Shown: piece by piece, positions 27,170-37,100 of the stretch
Position numbering within the stretch: position 1 is the stretch's first letter
Layout: each line of letters starts with the position of its first letter
NCBI GenBank assembly: GCA_943789455.1
Contig: CALSUE010000006.1
Coordinates: 1-42,260, forward strand
Reading direction: 5' to 3'
Length of the DNA: 42,260 nt
DNA from: an uncultured Flavobacteriaceae bacterium
GTDB taxonomy: Bacteria > Bacteroidota > Bacteroidia > Flavobacteriales > Flavobacteriaceae
The notes under the pieces: model-generated
The model's input: the letters and a program-made list of their open reading frames with translations, nothing else
Databases searched by the model: none
Told to the model about the DNA's origin: nothing
Translations under genes and position numbers: made by a program

Positions 27170-28819
27170 TTAATATGATGTTATTTCTGAGGCTTCATAA
27201 CCTATTCGGATAGCTCTTGCAACAATCTTTTGATTTTTATCTATCCTTATGGGTTTATAATATAGATTCCAATGATTTTTTCCAATACCATCTCCAATTT
27301 GATAACCGATAGAGGCACCAGCTGTCAAAGAGTTCATTTTTAAAGTTCCTGTTTTATCTTTTTCAAAAGTTACATTTTCGGTAATGGGCTGTTTCATTTC
27401 TGGCCAAAATGATTTGATTAAATCATGTTCTGGAATAAAGCCTTTATCTCCAATTTCAAATTGCCAGCTTTTAAGTGCCTGTCTGTATACTTTAATTTTT
27501 TTTGAATATTTTGGGTCATTAGCAAGATTGTGAACTTCATAAGGATCGTTTTGTAAATCATAAAATTCCTCTTGAGGTTTGGTGTTCATAAATATGTATG
27601 CAGCATTCCCTTTTAATTTTTTTTCTTGATTTAATGCAATTAATTTTGCATTCATTGGAATTTGTTCTCTGTATTTATTTCTGTAGATTAAAGGAAGCTC
27701 TGGCATGAAATTTTTGACATATACGTAACGTCCATCTAAAACAGAACGCTGCATATCAGTAGATTCATCAAACCGATCAGCAGATCCAAAAATCAATTTT
27801 CTTGGAGCTTCTTCATATTTACCTGCAAAAGCTCTTCCATCTAAATGCTTTGGTGGTGCTATTCCTAAAAGTGACATCACAGTAGGTCCTAAATCCATTA
27901 AAGACACCAAACGATCATCTACTTCTCCAGCACGGTAACCATTTGGATAACGAATTAAAAGGGGAACATGTAAACCACTATTACCAACAGCTCTTTTTTG
28001 TCTCAAGAGATTTCCACCATGATCACTCCAAAAGAAAATTATAGAATTATCCAGAACTCCATCAGTCTCTAGTTGCTTTAGTAATTGACCAACTTCTTTA
28101 TCAAGAGCTTCAATGTTTGAATATTTTCGTGCAATATCTCTTCTTACCACAGGAATATCAGGATAATAATCTGGAATAGATACTTGAGAGGGATTTACCG
28201 TCATAGGTTTGTCTTTCCGTAGCCAAATTCTTGATTCATGGGTTGTGTAAAAATTTTTCACATAAAAGAATGGAGCTCCTTTTGGAGCATTTTTGTAAGA
28301 TCCACCTCCAAAAACATCATCCCAAGTTGTAAATGGTGGATTAAATTGATAGTCACATTTATTGTCATTTACACAATAATAATTTTCTGCTCTAAGGTAC
28401 TCTGGAAAAAGTTTTACATAAGATGGAGTTACTACTTCATATTCTGGAACATTTTTTCCAGATTTATCTAGAATTCCTTTGTCGAGTTTATGAAAAACAT
28501 CTTCAGGAGATTTGTAATTATTATGATTTCCTGTTCTCATATTGTGAGCTCCTAATCTAGCAGGGTACATTCCTGTAATAATAGAAAATCGGCTTGGTGC
28601 GCACACCCCAACTGTAGAAAAAGCATTGGTATATTTTACACCCTCAGCAGCTATTCGATCTATGTTAGGTGTATTAATCGCTTCATTTCCATAGGTGCTA
28701 AGGATTGGGCCAATATCTTCACAGCTAATCCAAATAATATTTAATGGTTTTTCAGTTTTCTCTTGAGCCTGAATAAAAAGGAAACAAAAAAGCATAAATA
28801 GAAGGTGTATATTTTTCAT
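27170..28819 (-). CDS. S1 sulfatase, heparan-N-sulfatase-like subgroup
   Basis: A 549-aa exported sulfatase; the signal peptide ends near residue 19 (IQAQ). The first metal motif is ISCEDIGP with Glu34-Asp35, the CED variant often seen in this subgroup in place of DD. The FGly motif is CAPSR with Cys73. FFWSDHGGNLLRQK carries the second metal/sulfate motif, and a DPYEVHNLANDP segment marks the C-terminal subdomain. The C-terminus extends about 80 residues beyond that with no recognised domain. Placement 10 bp from each neighbouring sulfatase suggests stepwise desulfation. It is S1_8-like by recall; the subfamily is not proven. Confidence 0.88.
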   Translation of the reverse strand: MKNIHLLFMLFCFLFIQAQEKTEKPLNIIWISCEDIGPILSTYGNEAINTPNIDRIAAEGVKYTNAFSTVGVCAPSRFSIITGMYPARLGAHNMRTGNHNNYKSPEDVFHKLDKGILDKSGKNVPEYEVVTPSYVKLFPEYLRAENYYCVNDNKCDYQFNPPFTTWDDVFGGGSYKNAPKGAPFFYVKNFYTTHESRIWLRKDKPMTVNPSQVSIPDYYPDIPVVRRDIARKYSNIEALDKEVGQLLKQLETDGVLDNSIIFFWSDHGGNLLRQKRAVGNSGLHVPLLIRYPNGYRAGEVDDRLVSLMDLGPTVMSLLGIAPPKHLDGRAFAGKYEEAPRKLIFGSADRFDESTDMQRSVLDGRYVYVKNFMPELPLIYRNKYREQIPMNAKLIALNQEKKLKGNAAYIFMNTKPQEEFYDLQNDPYEVHNLANDPKYSKKIKVYRQALKSWQFEIGDKGFIPEHDLIKSFWPEMKQPITENVTFEKDKTGTLKMNSLTAGASIGYQIGDGIGKNHWNLYYKPIRIDKNQKIVARAIRIGYEASEITSY

Positions 28820-28829
28820 TCTTGTATTT

Positions 28830-30263
28830 TTAATAATGAATAGATTTATAATCCTTCGAGGTTAATTTTCCTTGTAATTTTTCACTAACATCATTCCATT
28901 TTGATAGTCTGTCTAATGGATGAAGTGTGGGCTTTATCAATGGCATTTTATCTGTAATTAAAAAATCATTTTGTGATATCATCCAATTTTGTAACTCTTT
29001 TGACAATAGCTCCTTTTGTTTTGCATATTTTTTGTCATTTGCAAGATTTTTGGATTGGTAAGGGTCTTTTTGTAAATCATATAACTCCTCGTAAGGTGTA
29101 TTTGGAAACGATTGAGCTCCTATTTTAATAAATTGATTTACTATTTCATTTTTGCCCAAATTTGATTCCACAACTTCTAGTGCATTGTAGTTTTTTATCA
29201 ATTTATATCTTTCGCCTTTAACCATTCTTGAAGGGAAAACAGTACAAGCGCGAATATTTTGCTTAGTTGCAACACCATATATGTATTTATGAACATTTTT
29301 TTTATCACCTTTTAAGGTTTTGTAAAAACTCTTTCCATCTAAATTTTTTGGAATTGAAGAATTTGATACTTCTAAAAGAGTTGGTAAAACATCTACAAAT
29401 GTTAGTAGTGTATTCGATGACGTATTGGGTTGAATGTGATTTGGCCATCTAACAATAAAAGGAACTTTAAGACCTTGTTCAGAAAGTCCCCATTTACCAG
29501 ACATACCATGATCTGACGCATAAATAAACAAAGAATTATTTCTTAGCCCATAGGTGTCAACCATTTTTAAAATTTTTCCTAATTGAGTATTATCATCTTC
29601 TATATTTTTATAGTATCCTGGCATATGATTTTTGACATTTCCTTTGTGATAAGGAAGTTTATAAATGTCTTTTTTAGAATATTTTGTTGTTTTGGGATAG
29701 GGCCCATGAGGATAATCTGATGTTATAAACAAACAAAAAGGTTTTTTTGAGTTTTTTAAATAATTATCAATTTTTTCTAGCGGTAAATAACGATGCTTAA
29801 TTGAGCCAAAATAGTGATTCCAATTAAAAACTGAATTTGGTTTTACATGACTTTTTCCTGCTAAAATAACTTCATAGCCAGCGTCTTGTAAACGGTCTGT
29901 TACACTTTTTAAACCTGGTTTTACACCAATATGATTTGCCATACATCCATTTTTCACAGGGTACATTCCTGTAAAAATTTGAGAACGACTAGGAGCACAA
30001 ATAGCTTGAGCTGTGTGAAAGTTAGTAAACCTCATTCCTTCCTTGGCTAGTTGATCTACATTAGAAGTACTTACTTTTGGATTTCCATAACACCCATAAT
30101 CTAACTGATCTTGATCGTCGGCCAAATAAAAAATAAAATTAGGGCGCTCTATCGATTCCTTTATTTTTATTGTCTCTAGAGAGGTAATATCCTTACTGTT
30201 TTTACCCGAAAAAGTAATAAGAAATAATGATGTTATATATCCGCATATTAATATTCTTTTCAT
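28830..30263 (-). CDS. S1 sulfatase, SGSH-like subgroup
   Basis: A 477-aa sulfatase with an N-terminal hydrophobic segment (residues 4-18) and no obvious lipobox. The metal motif is YLADDQDQ with Asp49-Asp50. The FGly motif CAPSR has Cys89, followed by the GKSHV motif (GKxH) common in sulfamidase-like enzymes and by ASDHGMSGKWG. DPYQSKNLAND marks the C-terminal subdomain. The fold subgroup resembles sulfoglucosamine sulfohydrolase, but here the substrate is probably a sulfated xylan fragment. It is the second gene of the operon, 4 bp after GH30. Confidence 0.88.
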   Translation of the reverse strand: MKRILICGYITSLFLITFSGKNSKDITSLETIKIKESIERPNFIFYLADDQDQLDYGCYGNPKVSTSNVDQLAKEGMRFTNFHTAQAICAPSRSQIFTGMYPVKNGCMANHIGVKPGLKSVTDRLQDAGYEVILAGKSHVKPNSVFNWNHYFGSIKHRYLPLEKIDNYLKNSKKPFCLFITSDYPHGPYPKTTKYSKKDIYKLPYHKGNVKNHMPGYYKNIEDDNTQLGKILKMVDTYGLRNNSLFIYASDHGMSGKWGLSEQGLKVPFIVRWPNHIQPNTSSNTLLTFVDVLPTLLEVSNSSIPKNLDGKSFYKTLKGDKKNVHKYIYGVATKQNIRACTVFPSRMVKGERYKLIKNYNALEVVESNLGKNEIVNQFIKIGAQSFPNTPYEELYDLQKDPYQSKNLANDKKYAKQKELLSKELQNWMISQNDFLITDKMPLIKPTLHPLDRLSKWNDVSEKLQGKLTSKDYKSIHY

Positions 30264-30267
30264 TTTT

Positions 30268-32433
30268 TTATTTTTTTATGAACTTAACTACAGTATCTGA
30301 TGATTTTATTTTGGATTGAATTTTTATAAAATAAATGCCACTCGAAAGCTCAGAAGTTTTCAAATCATATGTTTTTTTATTTTTTATTTGTGTTTCATAT
30401 ATTTTTCTCCCATCAGAATAATACAACGTTATTGAATATTGATCATCTTCATGAAATTTGAGTGTTGTATTTTCATCTGTTGGGTTAGGATATATTGTTA
30501 TTAAATTTTCAAATGCATTAGAGGTTTCAATAGTATTTGTTGCTAATACCGAGGAATCTATTGTGTAAACCAAAGTGTGAAGTGACATGGAAGGAATACT
30601 AAGATTTGTGTACCTAGAGCCTAATTCAAAAGAAACATCCTCATACAAACTATAATTATCACTCTCTGTATCTGAGGTTACATAATGAGAAATGTTTGTA
30701 GCTCCGATGGGAACATCTATTGAAAAATCCTGATCTTGACCTTCATTAAATAGCTGTAAGATTATTTTTGATTGATCAGGAGATAGAAATGCACCAACCA
30801 TTAGCTCTCCCTCAATTGTTTGACTATCTATAACTCTATATCCTTTTTTTATAAGATTTGAAAAATGCTTAAAAGTGTGGTATCTTTTAGGTAAAATAAT
30901 TGTTCCATTTGCATCCCAAGCTACTAAACTAGAGTATCCCCCCGCATCTGCTTCTTCGTAAAATAAATGCATCATATAAGCAGTCATACCTCCTTCATTG
31001 AAGCCTCTTAGCATCCACTTTATATAATTAGCAGCATCTGTCATGGATTGATCTGTACTATTAAGATTTGCAGATTCTGTAACCCATACAGGTTTATTTT
31101 GAGCCGCTAGTTTTAAACTACTCCAATTGGCATTATGTTGAGCATCTGCATAGGTATGTGTTGCTACTACATCTACCGCAGCTTCAATTGCTGGATTTGT
31201 AAACATGCTATTTATATAATTTGTTGTAGAATTAGAATTATTGTTAGAGTTTTCAACTCTAAAACATTCTGGTGAAATAATTTTAACATGGTCTAATTGA
31301 GCACTAGTTAGTCTTCCATTTAGATTTAAGATAATAGAAGACAGCTGAGAGGGTGTCGTATTCATAGACTCATAGGCAACCTCGTAATCTGGTTCGTTGG
31401 TTGGTGAAATAGCTGTTACATCAATATTATACCTTGATTTCATTCCTTCTAGAAATGCAATTAAAAATTCACTGTATTCGGGTTCTCCTCCATTTATTAA
31501 TGTACCTCCATTGTTATGCTGTCCGTTTGTTTTTAACCAACTAGGTGCAGAATTACAATTACCAATAACATGGTCAAAACCATTACTACTCAAACTTAAA
31601 GCATTTTGTAATGCTTCAGCTACATAGCGTGTCCTTGATTCATTAGGGTTACTATCATAACGTGTCCAGTCTAGTTGTGAGTCGTCTAATACATAAGGGT
31701 CGTTATTGTCATTTGAAGGTTCAAGATCATGATAAATAAAAAAACGAATCATATTAACTTCTAAATCTTGAAAGCAATAGGCCTCTATTTCATTTCTTAA
31801 ATTGTTATCTAGCACATATAAATCCTCAGTTCTTCTTTTAATTCCTGCGCCAAAACCATCAATAGTTTGGTGTGCATTGATAGGTGTTATATTTACATAA
31901 TTACCAGGAATTACTGAAACTTCATCTAAATAATACGTAACTCCAGTATTTAAAAACCAAAATTTTAATTGGTTAGCGTTTGCTGTATTATCAACTGTAA
32001 AAGTATGCGTATATCTCTGCCATGTATCTGTTACCCATATATTTTGTCCTTGAAAACTATCATCTATTTCAGACCTGAAAACAACTTTTAATTGTCTAGA
32101 GGAAGCTCCTTCAATTTTAGCATAAAATGAAACTGTATATTTTTGACCAGCAATAACCTCAAAATTATATTGACTTGAGGTACTTATGTCATAGTTATTA
32201 TCTCCTAAAGAAATGACCTCACTCTTTAATGCCTTTGTGCTTCCAGAAATAAGATTGTCAGTTGAGATAGAAAAGTTAGCATTTGCGTCATTATTGGCTT
32301 GTGTTTGCCAGTTAGAAAAAAAGCCATTTTCAGTATCTTCCATCTCACCATTTTGAATCGGAAGTTGATTTTGAGATATCAACTGAAAAATTGATATAAT
32401 ATAAATCAATAAAAAAGTTCTTAATTTTTCCAC
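30268..32433 (-). CDS. Secreted GH30 xylanase with N-terminal CBM4/9-like domain and T9SS sorting domain
   Basis: A 721-aa multidomain enzyme. The signal peptide ends near residue 21. A CBM4/9-like sandwich covers about 22-176 (starts NGEMEDTENGFFSNW, ends YYLDEVSVIPG). The GH30 barrel with its side beta-domain covers about 178-630, with acid/base Glu347 (SPTNEPDY) and nucleophile Glu453 (WVTESAN). A T9SS type A domain ends the protein (about 645-721; IYPNPTDENTTL, SSGIYFIKI). GH30 members include endo-xylanases and glucuronoxylanases. The start is GTG; no ATG precedes the signal sequence and an in-frame stop lies just upstream. It is first in the operon, directly behind an HTCS-type operator. 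It probably makes the first cuts outside the cell. Confidence 0.9.
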   Translation of the reverse strand: MEKLRTFLLIYIISIFQLISQNQLPIQNGEMEDTENGFFSNWQTQANNDANANFSISTDNLISGSTKALKSEVISLGDNNYDISTSSQYNFEVIAGQKYTVSFYAKIEGASSRQLKVVFRSEIDDSFQGQNIWVTDTWQRYTHTFTVDNTANANQLKFWFLNTGVTYYLDEVSVIPGNYVNITPINAHQTIDGFGAGIKRRTEDLYVLDNNLRNEIEAYCFQDLEVNMIRFFIYHDLEPSNDNNDPYVLDDSQLDWTRYDSNPNESRTRYVAEALQNALSLSSNGFDHVIGNCNSAPSWLKTNGQHNNGGTLINGGEPEYSEFLIAFLEGMKSRYNIDVTAISPTNEPDYEVAYESMNTTPSQLSSIILNLNGRLTSAQLDHVKIISPECFRVENSNNNSNSTTNYINSMFTNPAIEAAVDVVATHTYADAQHNANWSSLKLAAQNKPVWVTESANLNSTDQSMTDAANYIKWMLRGFNEGGMTAYMMHLFYEEADAGGYSSLVAWDANGTIILPKRYHTFKHFSNLIKKGYRVIDSQTIEGELMVGAFLSPDQSKIILQLFNEGQDQDFSIDVPIGATNISHYVTSDTESDNYSLYEDVSFELGSRYTNLSIPSMSLHTLVYTIDSSVLATNTIETSNAFENLITIYPNPTDENTTLKFHEDDQYSITLYYSDGRKIYETQIKNKKTYDLKTSELSSGIYFIKIQSKIKSSDTVVKFIKK

Positions 32434-32471
32434 TCGAACTATTTATGTTTAATTACGTAATTACTATCTAA

Positions 32472-32535
32472 TAAAATTACATTTTGATACATGAGTTCAA
32501 TATTATTTTTGAAGAAATAAGTATTAAATTTGAAG
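32472..32535 (-). promoter_or_regulatory. HTCS-type operator and -7 box for the GH30-sulfatase-GH10-GH43 operon
   Basis: On the minus strand two perfect copies of CTTCAAA (plus strand TTTGAAG at 32508-32514 and 32529-32535) are 21 bp apart. The -7 box TAATTTTA (plus strand 32472-32479), one mismatch from TAnnTTTG, lies 28 bp beyond the proximal copy. A TTG (plus strand CAA at 32498-32500) lies 18 bases before the -7 box and could be a -33 element. The predicted leader is about 30 bases. Confidence 0.72.
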
Positions 32536-32556
32536 CTAAATGACCATTTTATAATA

Positions 32557-32588
32557 AACAAACCATAATCTTAAGATTATGGTTTGTT
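32557..32588 (-). terminator. Perfect 32-bp palindrome, probable terminator of susCD
   Basis: Two 16-base arms (AACAAACCATAATCTT and its exact complement) meet at a central CTTAAG. It lies 28 bases beyond the susD stop and only 21 bases before the GH30 operator. On the minus strand it is followed by TATTATAAAA, moderately T-rich. It likely stops susCD transcripts before the GH30 promoter. Confidence 0.65.
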
Positions 32589-32615
32589 AGAAGTCATAAG
32601 TTTAATAGAAATTAA

Positions 32616-34142
32616 TTACCCATCAATTAATTCATTAGTGTTAATTTCTATTTGAGGAATTGGAAGACTCATTGTTTCTGTTGGGTCTGTACTCAAAAGA
32701 ATATCAACTGAAGGTTTAAAACCAGGATTAGAATTATTATTGTGGATTAAAATAGTATTGTTTAAAAAATAATCAAATCCTCGTCTTCTGTTGTTATGAG
32801 AATCTTCACCTTCTCCAATCAATTCAAATCGATATTCATTCATGATTGCTTTTCTGAAATCATCTTGGGAACCATAAAAACCAACTTGAGGTGTCATACC
32901 AACTCTATTTAAAACTTCAGTAACAAAACTTAATTGTTGACCATTTTGTAATTCATTCGAAATTTCAGCTAACATAAGAAGTAAATCAGCATATCTGTAA
33001 ACAACTATATTTTGACTGTTAAATTGATTACTATGTGTTTTATCCTTTTCAGCAAATTTGAAAAGAAACGGGTGGCTTGCTCTTACATTTCTTCTAGTTG
33101 TAATTGCAGGGTATGTTCGTTGAGGAGCTCCAGTTCTTGCATGGGTATAATCATACATGTATGTAGCATCTATTCTAGGGTCATTTGGATACATAGCTCT
33201 ATGAATTTCAAAAATATCAGCATTAACTCTTAACCAACCGAAATTTTGAGACATTTTATAGTTGTTTGGGGTATAATTTCTTCCCATTTGAGAATTACTG
33301 GCATCTTGACTTGTTTGAAGCTCAAAAATAGACTCCGAATTATTTTCGTTAGAATCTGTAAATATGCTGCTATAATCAGAAACTAATGAATATTGTCCAT
33401 ACACTTTATTAGCTTCGTCATATGCCATTTGCCAATAATCCATTTCAGACATAGATTCATTTCTTAATTCAGAATTGGTAGCCAATGTCATATATACTTT
33501 AGCTAACAACATGTTTGGGGCATATTGTTTTGGATAACCTAATCCGGTTGAACCATTTATCAAACTAGCAGCCACTTCAGCGTCACTAATAATTTGAGCG
33601 TATACTTCTTTCGATAATGATTTAGCTTTATTAATATTGTCTTGATCAGAAAGTTCTGTCCATAAAGGGATGTCCTTAAAAAGTCTAGTTAAATCAAAAT
33701 ATGCCCAAGCACGAACGAAGTAAGCTTGTCCAATAATATCATTAAAGAGTAATTCATCACTCGTAGTTGGATTTTCAGTTATTGAAATATTTTTAATTGC
33801 TGCGTTTGCTTGAGCGATCGCAGCATAAACTCCTCTCCAAAATCGTTCAGAATCTAAATCTTGAACGGGTTTTAATGCCATTAAATTACGATTATGGGGA
33901 TTGTTAACATTATTACCCTGCCTATGAGTAATAAAAAGCCCTGAAAAACCATTATTAATCCAATAACGTCTTTCCATCGAATCATACGTTGTAAGTCTTT
34001 CATAAATACCATCTAAAGCTGCTTTTGCACTTTGAGGGTTATCATACATTGTTTGATCAAGAAATATTGGATCTTCATCTAAGTTGCATGAATTCGTTAG
34101 AATACCAAAAATAATTACTATTATAAATTTTAAATTTTTCAT
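32616..34142 (-). CDS. SusD-like glycan-binding outer-membrane lipoprotein
   Basis: A 508-aa SusD/RagB family lipoprotein; lipobox TNSC gives lipidated Cys19. After the lipid anchor comes the SusD N-terminal region (YDNPQSAKAALDGIYERL near 38-55), TPR-like helices with RAWAYFDLTRLFKDIPLW near 143-160, and the C-terminal RFELIGEGEDSHNNRRRGFDYF near 442-463. SusD proteins cap the SusC pore and bind the glycan at the cell surface. It follows susC by 35 bp as the second gene of the pair. It is expected to bind sulfated xylan or its oligosaccharides; specificity cannot be read from the sequence. Confidence 0.95.
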   Translation of the reverse strand: MKNLKFIIVIIFGILTNSCNLDEDPIFLDQTMYDNPQSAKAALDGIYERLTTYDSMERRYWINNGFSGLFITHRQGNNVNNPHNRNLMALKPVQDLDSERFWRGVYAAIAQANAAIKNISITENPTTSDELLFNDIIGQAYFVRAWAYFDLTRLFKDIPLWTELSDQDNINKAKSLSKEVYAQIISDAEVAASLINGSTGLGYPKQYAPNMLLAKVYMTLATNSELRNESMSEMDYWQMAYDEANKVYGQYSLVSDYSSIFTDSNENNSESIFELQTSQDASNSQMGRNYTPNNYKMSQNFGWLRVNADIFEIHRAMYPNDPRIDATYMYDYTHARTGAPQRTYPAITTRRNVRASHPFLFKFAEKDKTHSNQFNSQNIVVYRYADLLLMLAEISNELQNGQQLSFVTEVLNRVGMTPQVGFYGSQDDFRKAIMNEYRFELIGEGEDSHNNRRRGFDYFLNNTILIHNNNSNPGFKPSVDILLSTDPTETMSLPIPQIEINTNELIDG

Positions 34143-34177
34143 GTGTTTATTTTTTATTTTTTATAATTCAATGGTAC

Positions 34178-37100
34178 TTAGAAATTAATATTTATCCCTA
34201 ATAAAAATGTTTTTGCATTTGGAGCACCGTTCCAATCAACTCCGTTGATAAGTCCGTTGTTTAAGAAGCTTGAAACTTCCGGGTTATATCCACTATAGCT
34301 TGTCCAAGTTACTAAATTCTGTCCTGCTACATATATATTAAATCGTTCAAACATCTTAATTTTATCTACAGGAATATCGTAACTTAGAGTTACATTATTT
34401 AATCTTAAAAAACTACCATCTTCAATAATACGGTCTGATACTGCTAAGGATTGATTTGGAATTACTTCATACCCTATTCTAGGGTATAGGTTAGTCTGAG
34501 CATCTGGCCTCCATGCGTTATTGTAAGCATTTGGGCTAATGTTGGTTTGTAAGCCCTCAGCATTGTTAAGCTTAATTAAATTTCCGTTGGCAATATCATT
34601 TCCATAAACACCATTAAAGAGTAAATTGGTAGTAAATCGTTTATATTTGAAATTTAGGTTAAAACCATAAACAAAATCTGGGTTTGGGTTCCCAATAAAG
34701 GTTCTATCCAAAATGTCAATTACACCATCTTCATTTTGATCTACAAATCTAACATCTCCAGGTTGAGCTCCATCTACAATATCTGTATCATCGGTTTGAT
34801 AGATACCGTTGGTTTGTAAACCATAAAAAAGGCTGGTTTCTTCTCCCTCTATAAATACATTAACTGGAGTTCTGAAATACTGCCCTCTACTTATTTGGGC
34901 CCCATAATAATAGGAACGTTGCTCTGCGACTCCATCAATATAAAAATCCTTCAGAGGGATTCCTAATTCCTCTATCCTAGTTTTATTGAAAGCAATATTT
35001 CCTCCAATATTTAAATCAAAATCATCGGTTGAGATAGGATTAAAATTCAATGCAACTTCTATCCCTTTATTAGACATTGATCCTCTATTGATAAGGATAT
35101 TACTAAATCCTGAGGAAGTTGGAATGGGAGTGTTTTGTAATAAATTTTTTGTTGTTTTATCATAAAGATCTATACTACCCGAAACTCTGTTATTTTTACT
35201 TTCAAAATCTAGCCCTAAATTTAATTGCTCAGTTGTTTCCCATGTTAAATTAGGGTTTGCAATATTGTTTAGTGTTAAAACCACACTGGTTCCATTTCCT
35301 GGAGTTCCGTAAAGTTGACCGTTTATACCATAATCAGAAAGTGTCCCATATGCTCTGACGCCATGATTTCCAATTTGCCCCCAACCAGCCCTAAGCTTTA
35401 AGTTTTCAAAAATATTTAAATTTTTAATAAAGTTTTCATTATCCATTCTCCATGCTAATGCAAAGGACGGAAAGAATCCAAATCTATTATTTTTTGCAAA
35501 TTTAGAAACACCGTCTCTTCGAAATGACGCCGTAAGAATGTATTTATTATTGTAGGTATAATTTAATCGACCTAACACAGAAAAAATCTGTTGATCTGAC
35601 TTCAAAAACCTTAAAGGTTGAGTAATAACTGAAGCTAGAAAAGGTTGTTGAATTGTAAGTTCAGTTGTAACAAAATCTTCAACAGCATAAATACTATTTT
35701 CAACATTTCTAACATCATATGTTATACCTGCAGTTGCATTAATTCTATGTTTTCTGTTAAAAGTTCTATTAAATCTTAAAAAATTATTAATTTGATAAGA
35801 TTTCGCGTTTAAAGTTGATATCTGTAAAGCTCCGTTACCTAAAGCTCCTTGCCATGTTGTTAATCCATAAAAACGTCTTCGATCTTTTGTTCTAATATTT
35901 CCTCCTGCTTTTATTTGATACGTTAACCCTTTAAGTGGAAGTTTATAAGTAAGTCCAATGGATGCAATATATCTTTTCTCTTTAGACACATCCAAAAAAT
36001 CGTTTACCCAAGAGTAAGGATTTCCAGATTCTAAATCATCTCCAAAGTCTTCAATTTCTCCCGTAAGTACGGGTCTAAATAAGATGGAGTTTCTAACAAA
36101 ACTTTGGTTAGCACCTATTAAATCTCCAGATTCAGCAAAGTTAGTATCATTGAAAGAAGCACTAACTCTTGCTCTTAATTTCAATTTATCTGAAAGGTCT
36201 TGATTTAAATTTATTCTAACATCAGTGCTTTTGAGACTAGAGTTACTTACAATACCTTTTTGATCATCAAATCCAGCTGAAATATAATAATTACCATTAT
36301 CGCTTCCACCAGAAGCTGTGAAACCTACTTTAGTACTAAAACTTTGGCGGTAAAGTTCATCTTGCCAATTTAAGATTTGAGCGGGTGTGTCTGATACAGT
36401 TGGATTTCCAGCAGGATCATAGGTTACTCCAAATACTCCAGAAGCTCCAACATCAAATCTTGGATTATTGCCATTAAGTAATGCTAATTCGTTTTGGTAA
36501 TTGGCGTAACCAACTCCATCTAAAACATCGTATGTTTTATCAATAGATCTAATAGAATTTGTGATAAAGCTACTCATTTTCACTTTTCCTTTTTCTCCTT
36601 TCTTTGTAGTTATTAAAACTACTCCATTAGCTCCTCTAGATCCATAAATTGCTGTAGCTGACGCATCTTTTAAGATTTGAATGCTTTCAATATCTCGAGG
36701 GTTTATTCCATTTAATCCATTTTGATTTTCTTGCCCAGAATTTCCAACACCTCCTGCTGCAAGAACATCTTCACCAGCAGATGATATAATAACACCATCA
36801 ATAACATATAAAGGTTCATTATTACCTCTTAAACTATTAGTCCCTCTAATTTTTACGCTTATACCTGATCCTGGAGAACCGGCATTTTGTGTTACTTGAA
36901 CACCAGCTGCTCTTCCCTGCAATAATTGATCTACAGAAAAAGATTGATTTGCAACATTGTCTTTAACTTTAACAGAGACCAATGCACCAGTAACATCTTT
37001 TTTCAGAATTGATCCATAACCAACAACAACAACTTCATCTAGTTGTGTTGCATCTGTTTCAAGTTGTATTTTTAAAAATGAACTATTAGAAACATTAATT

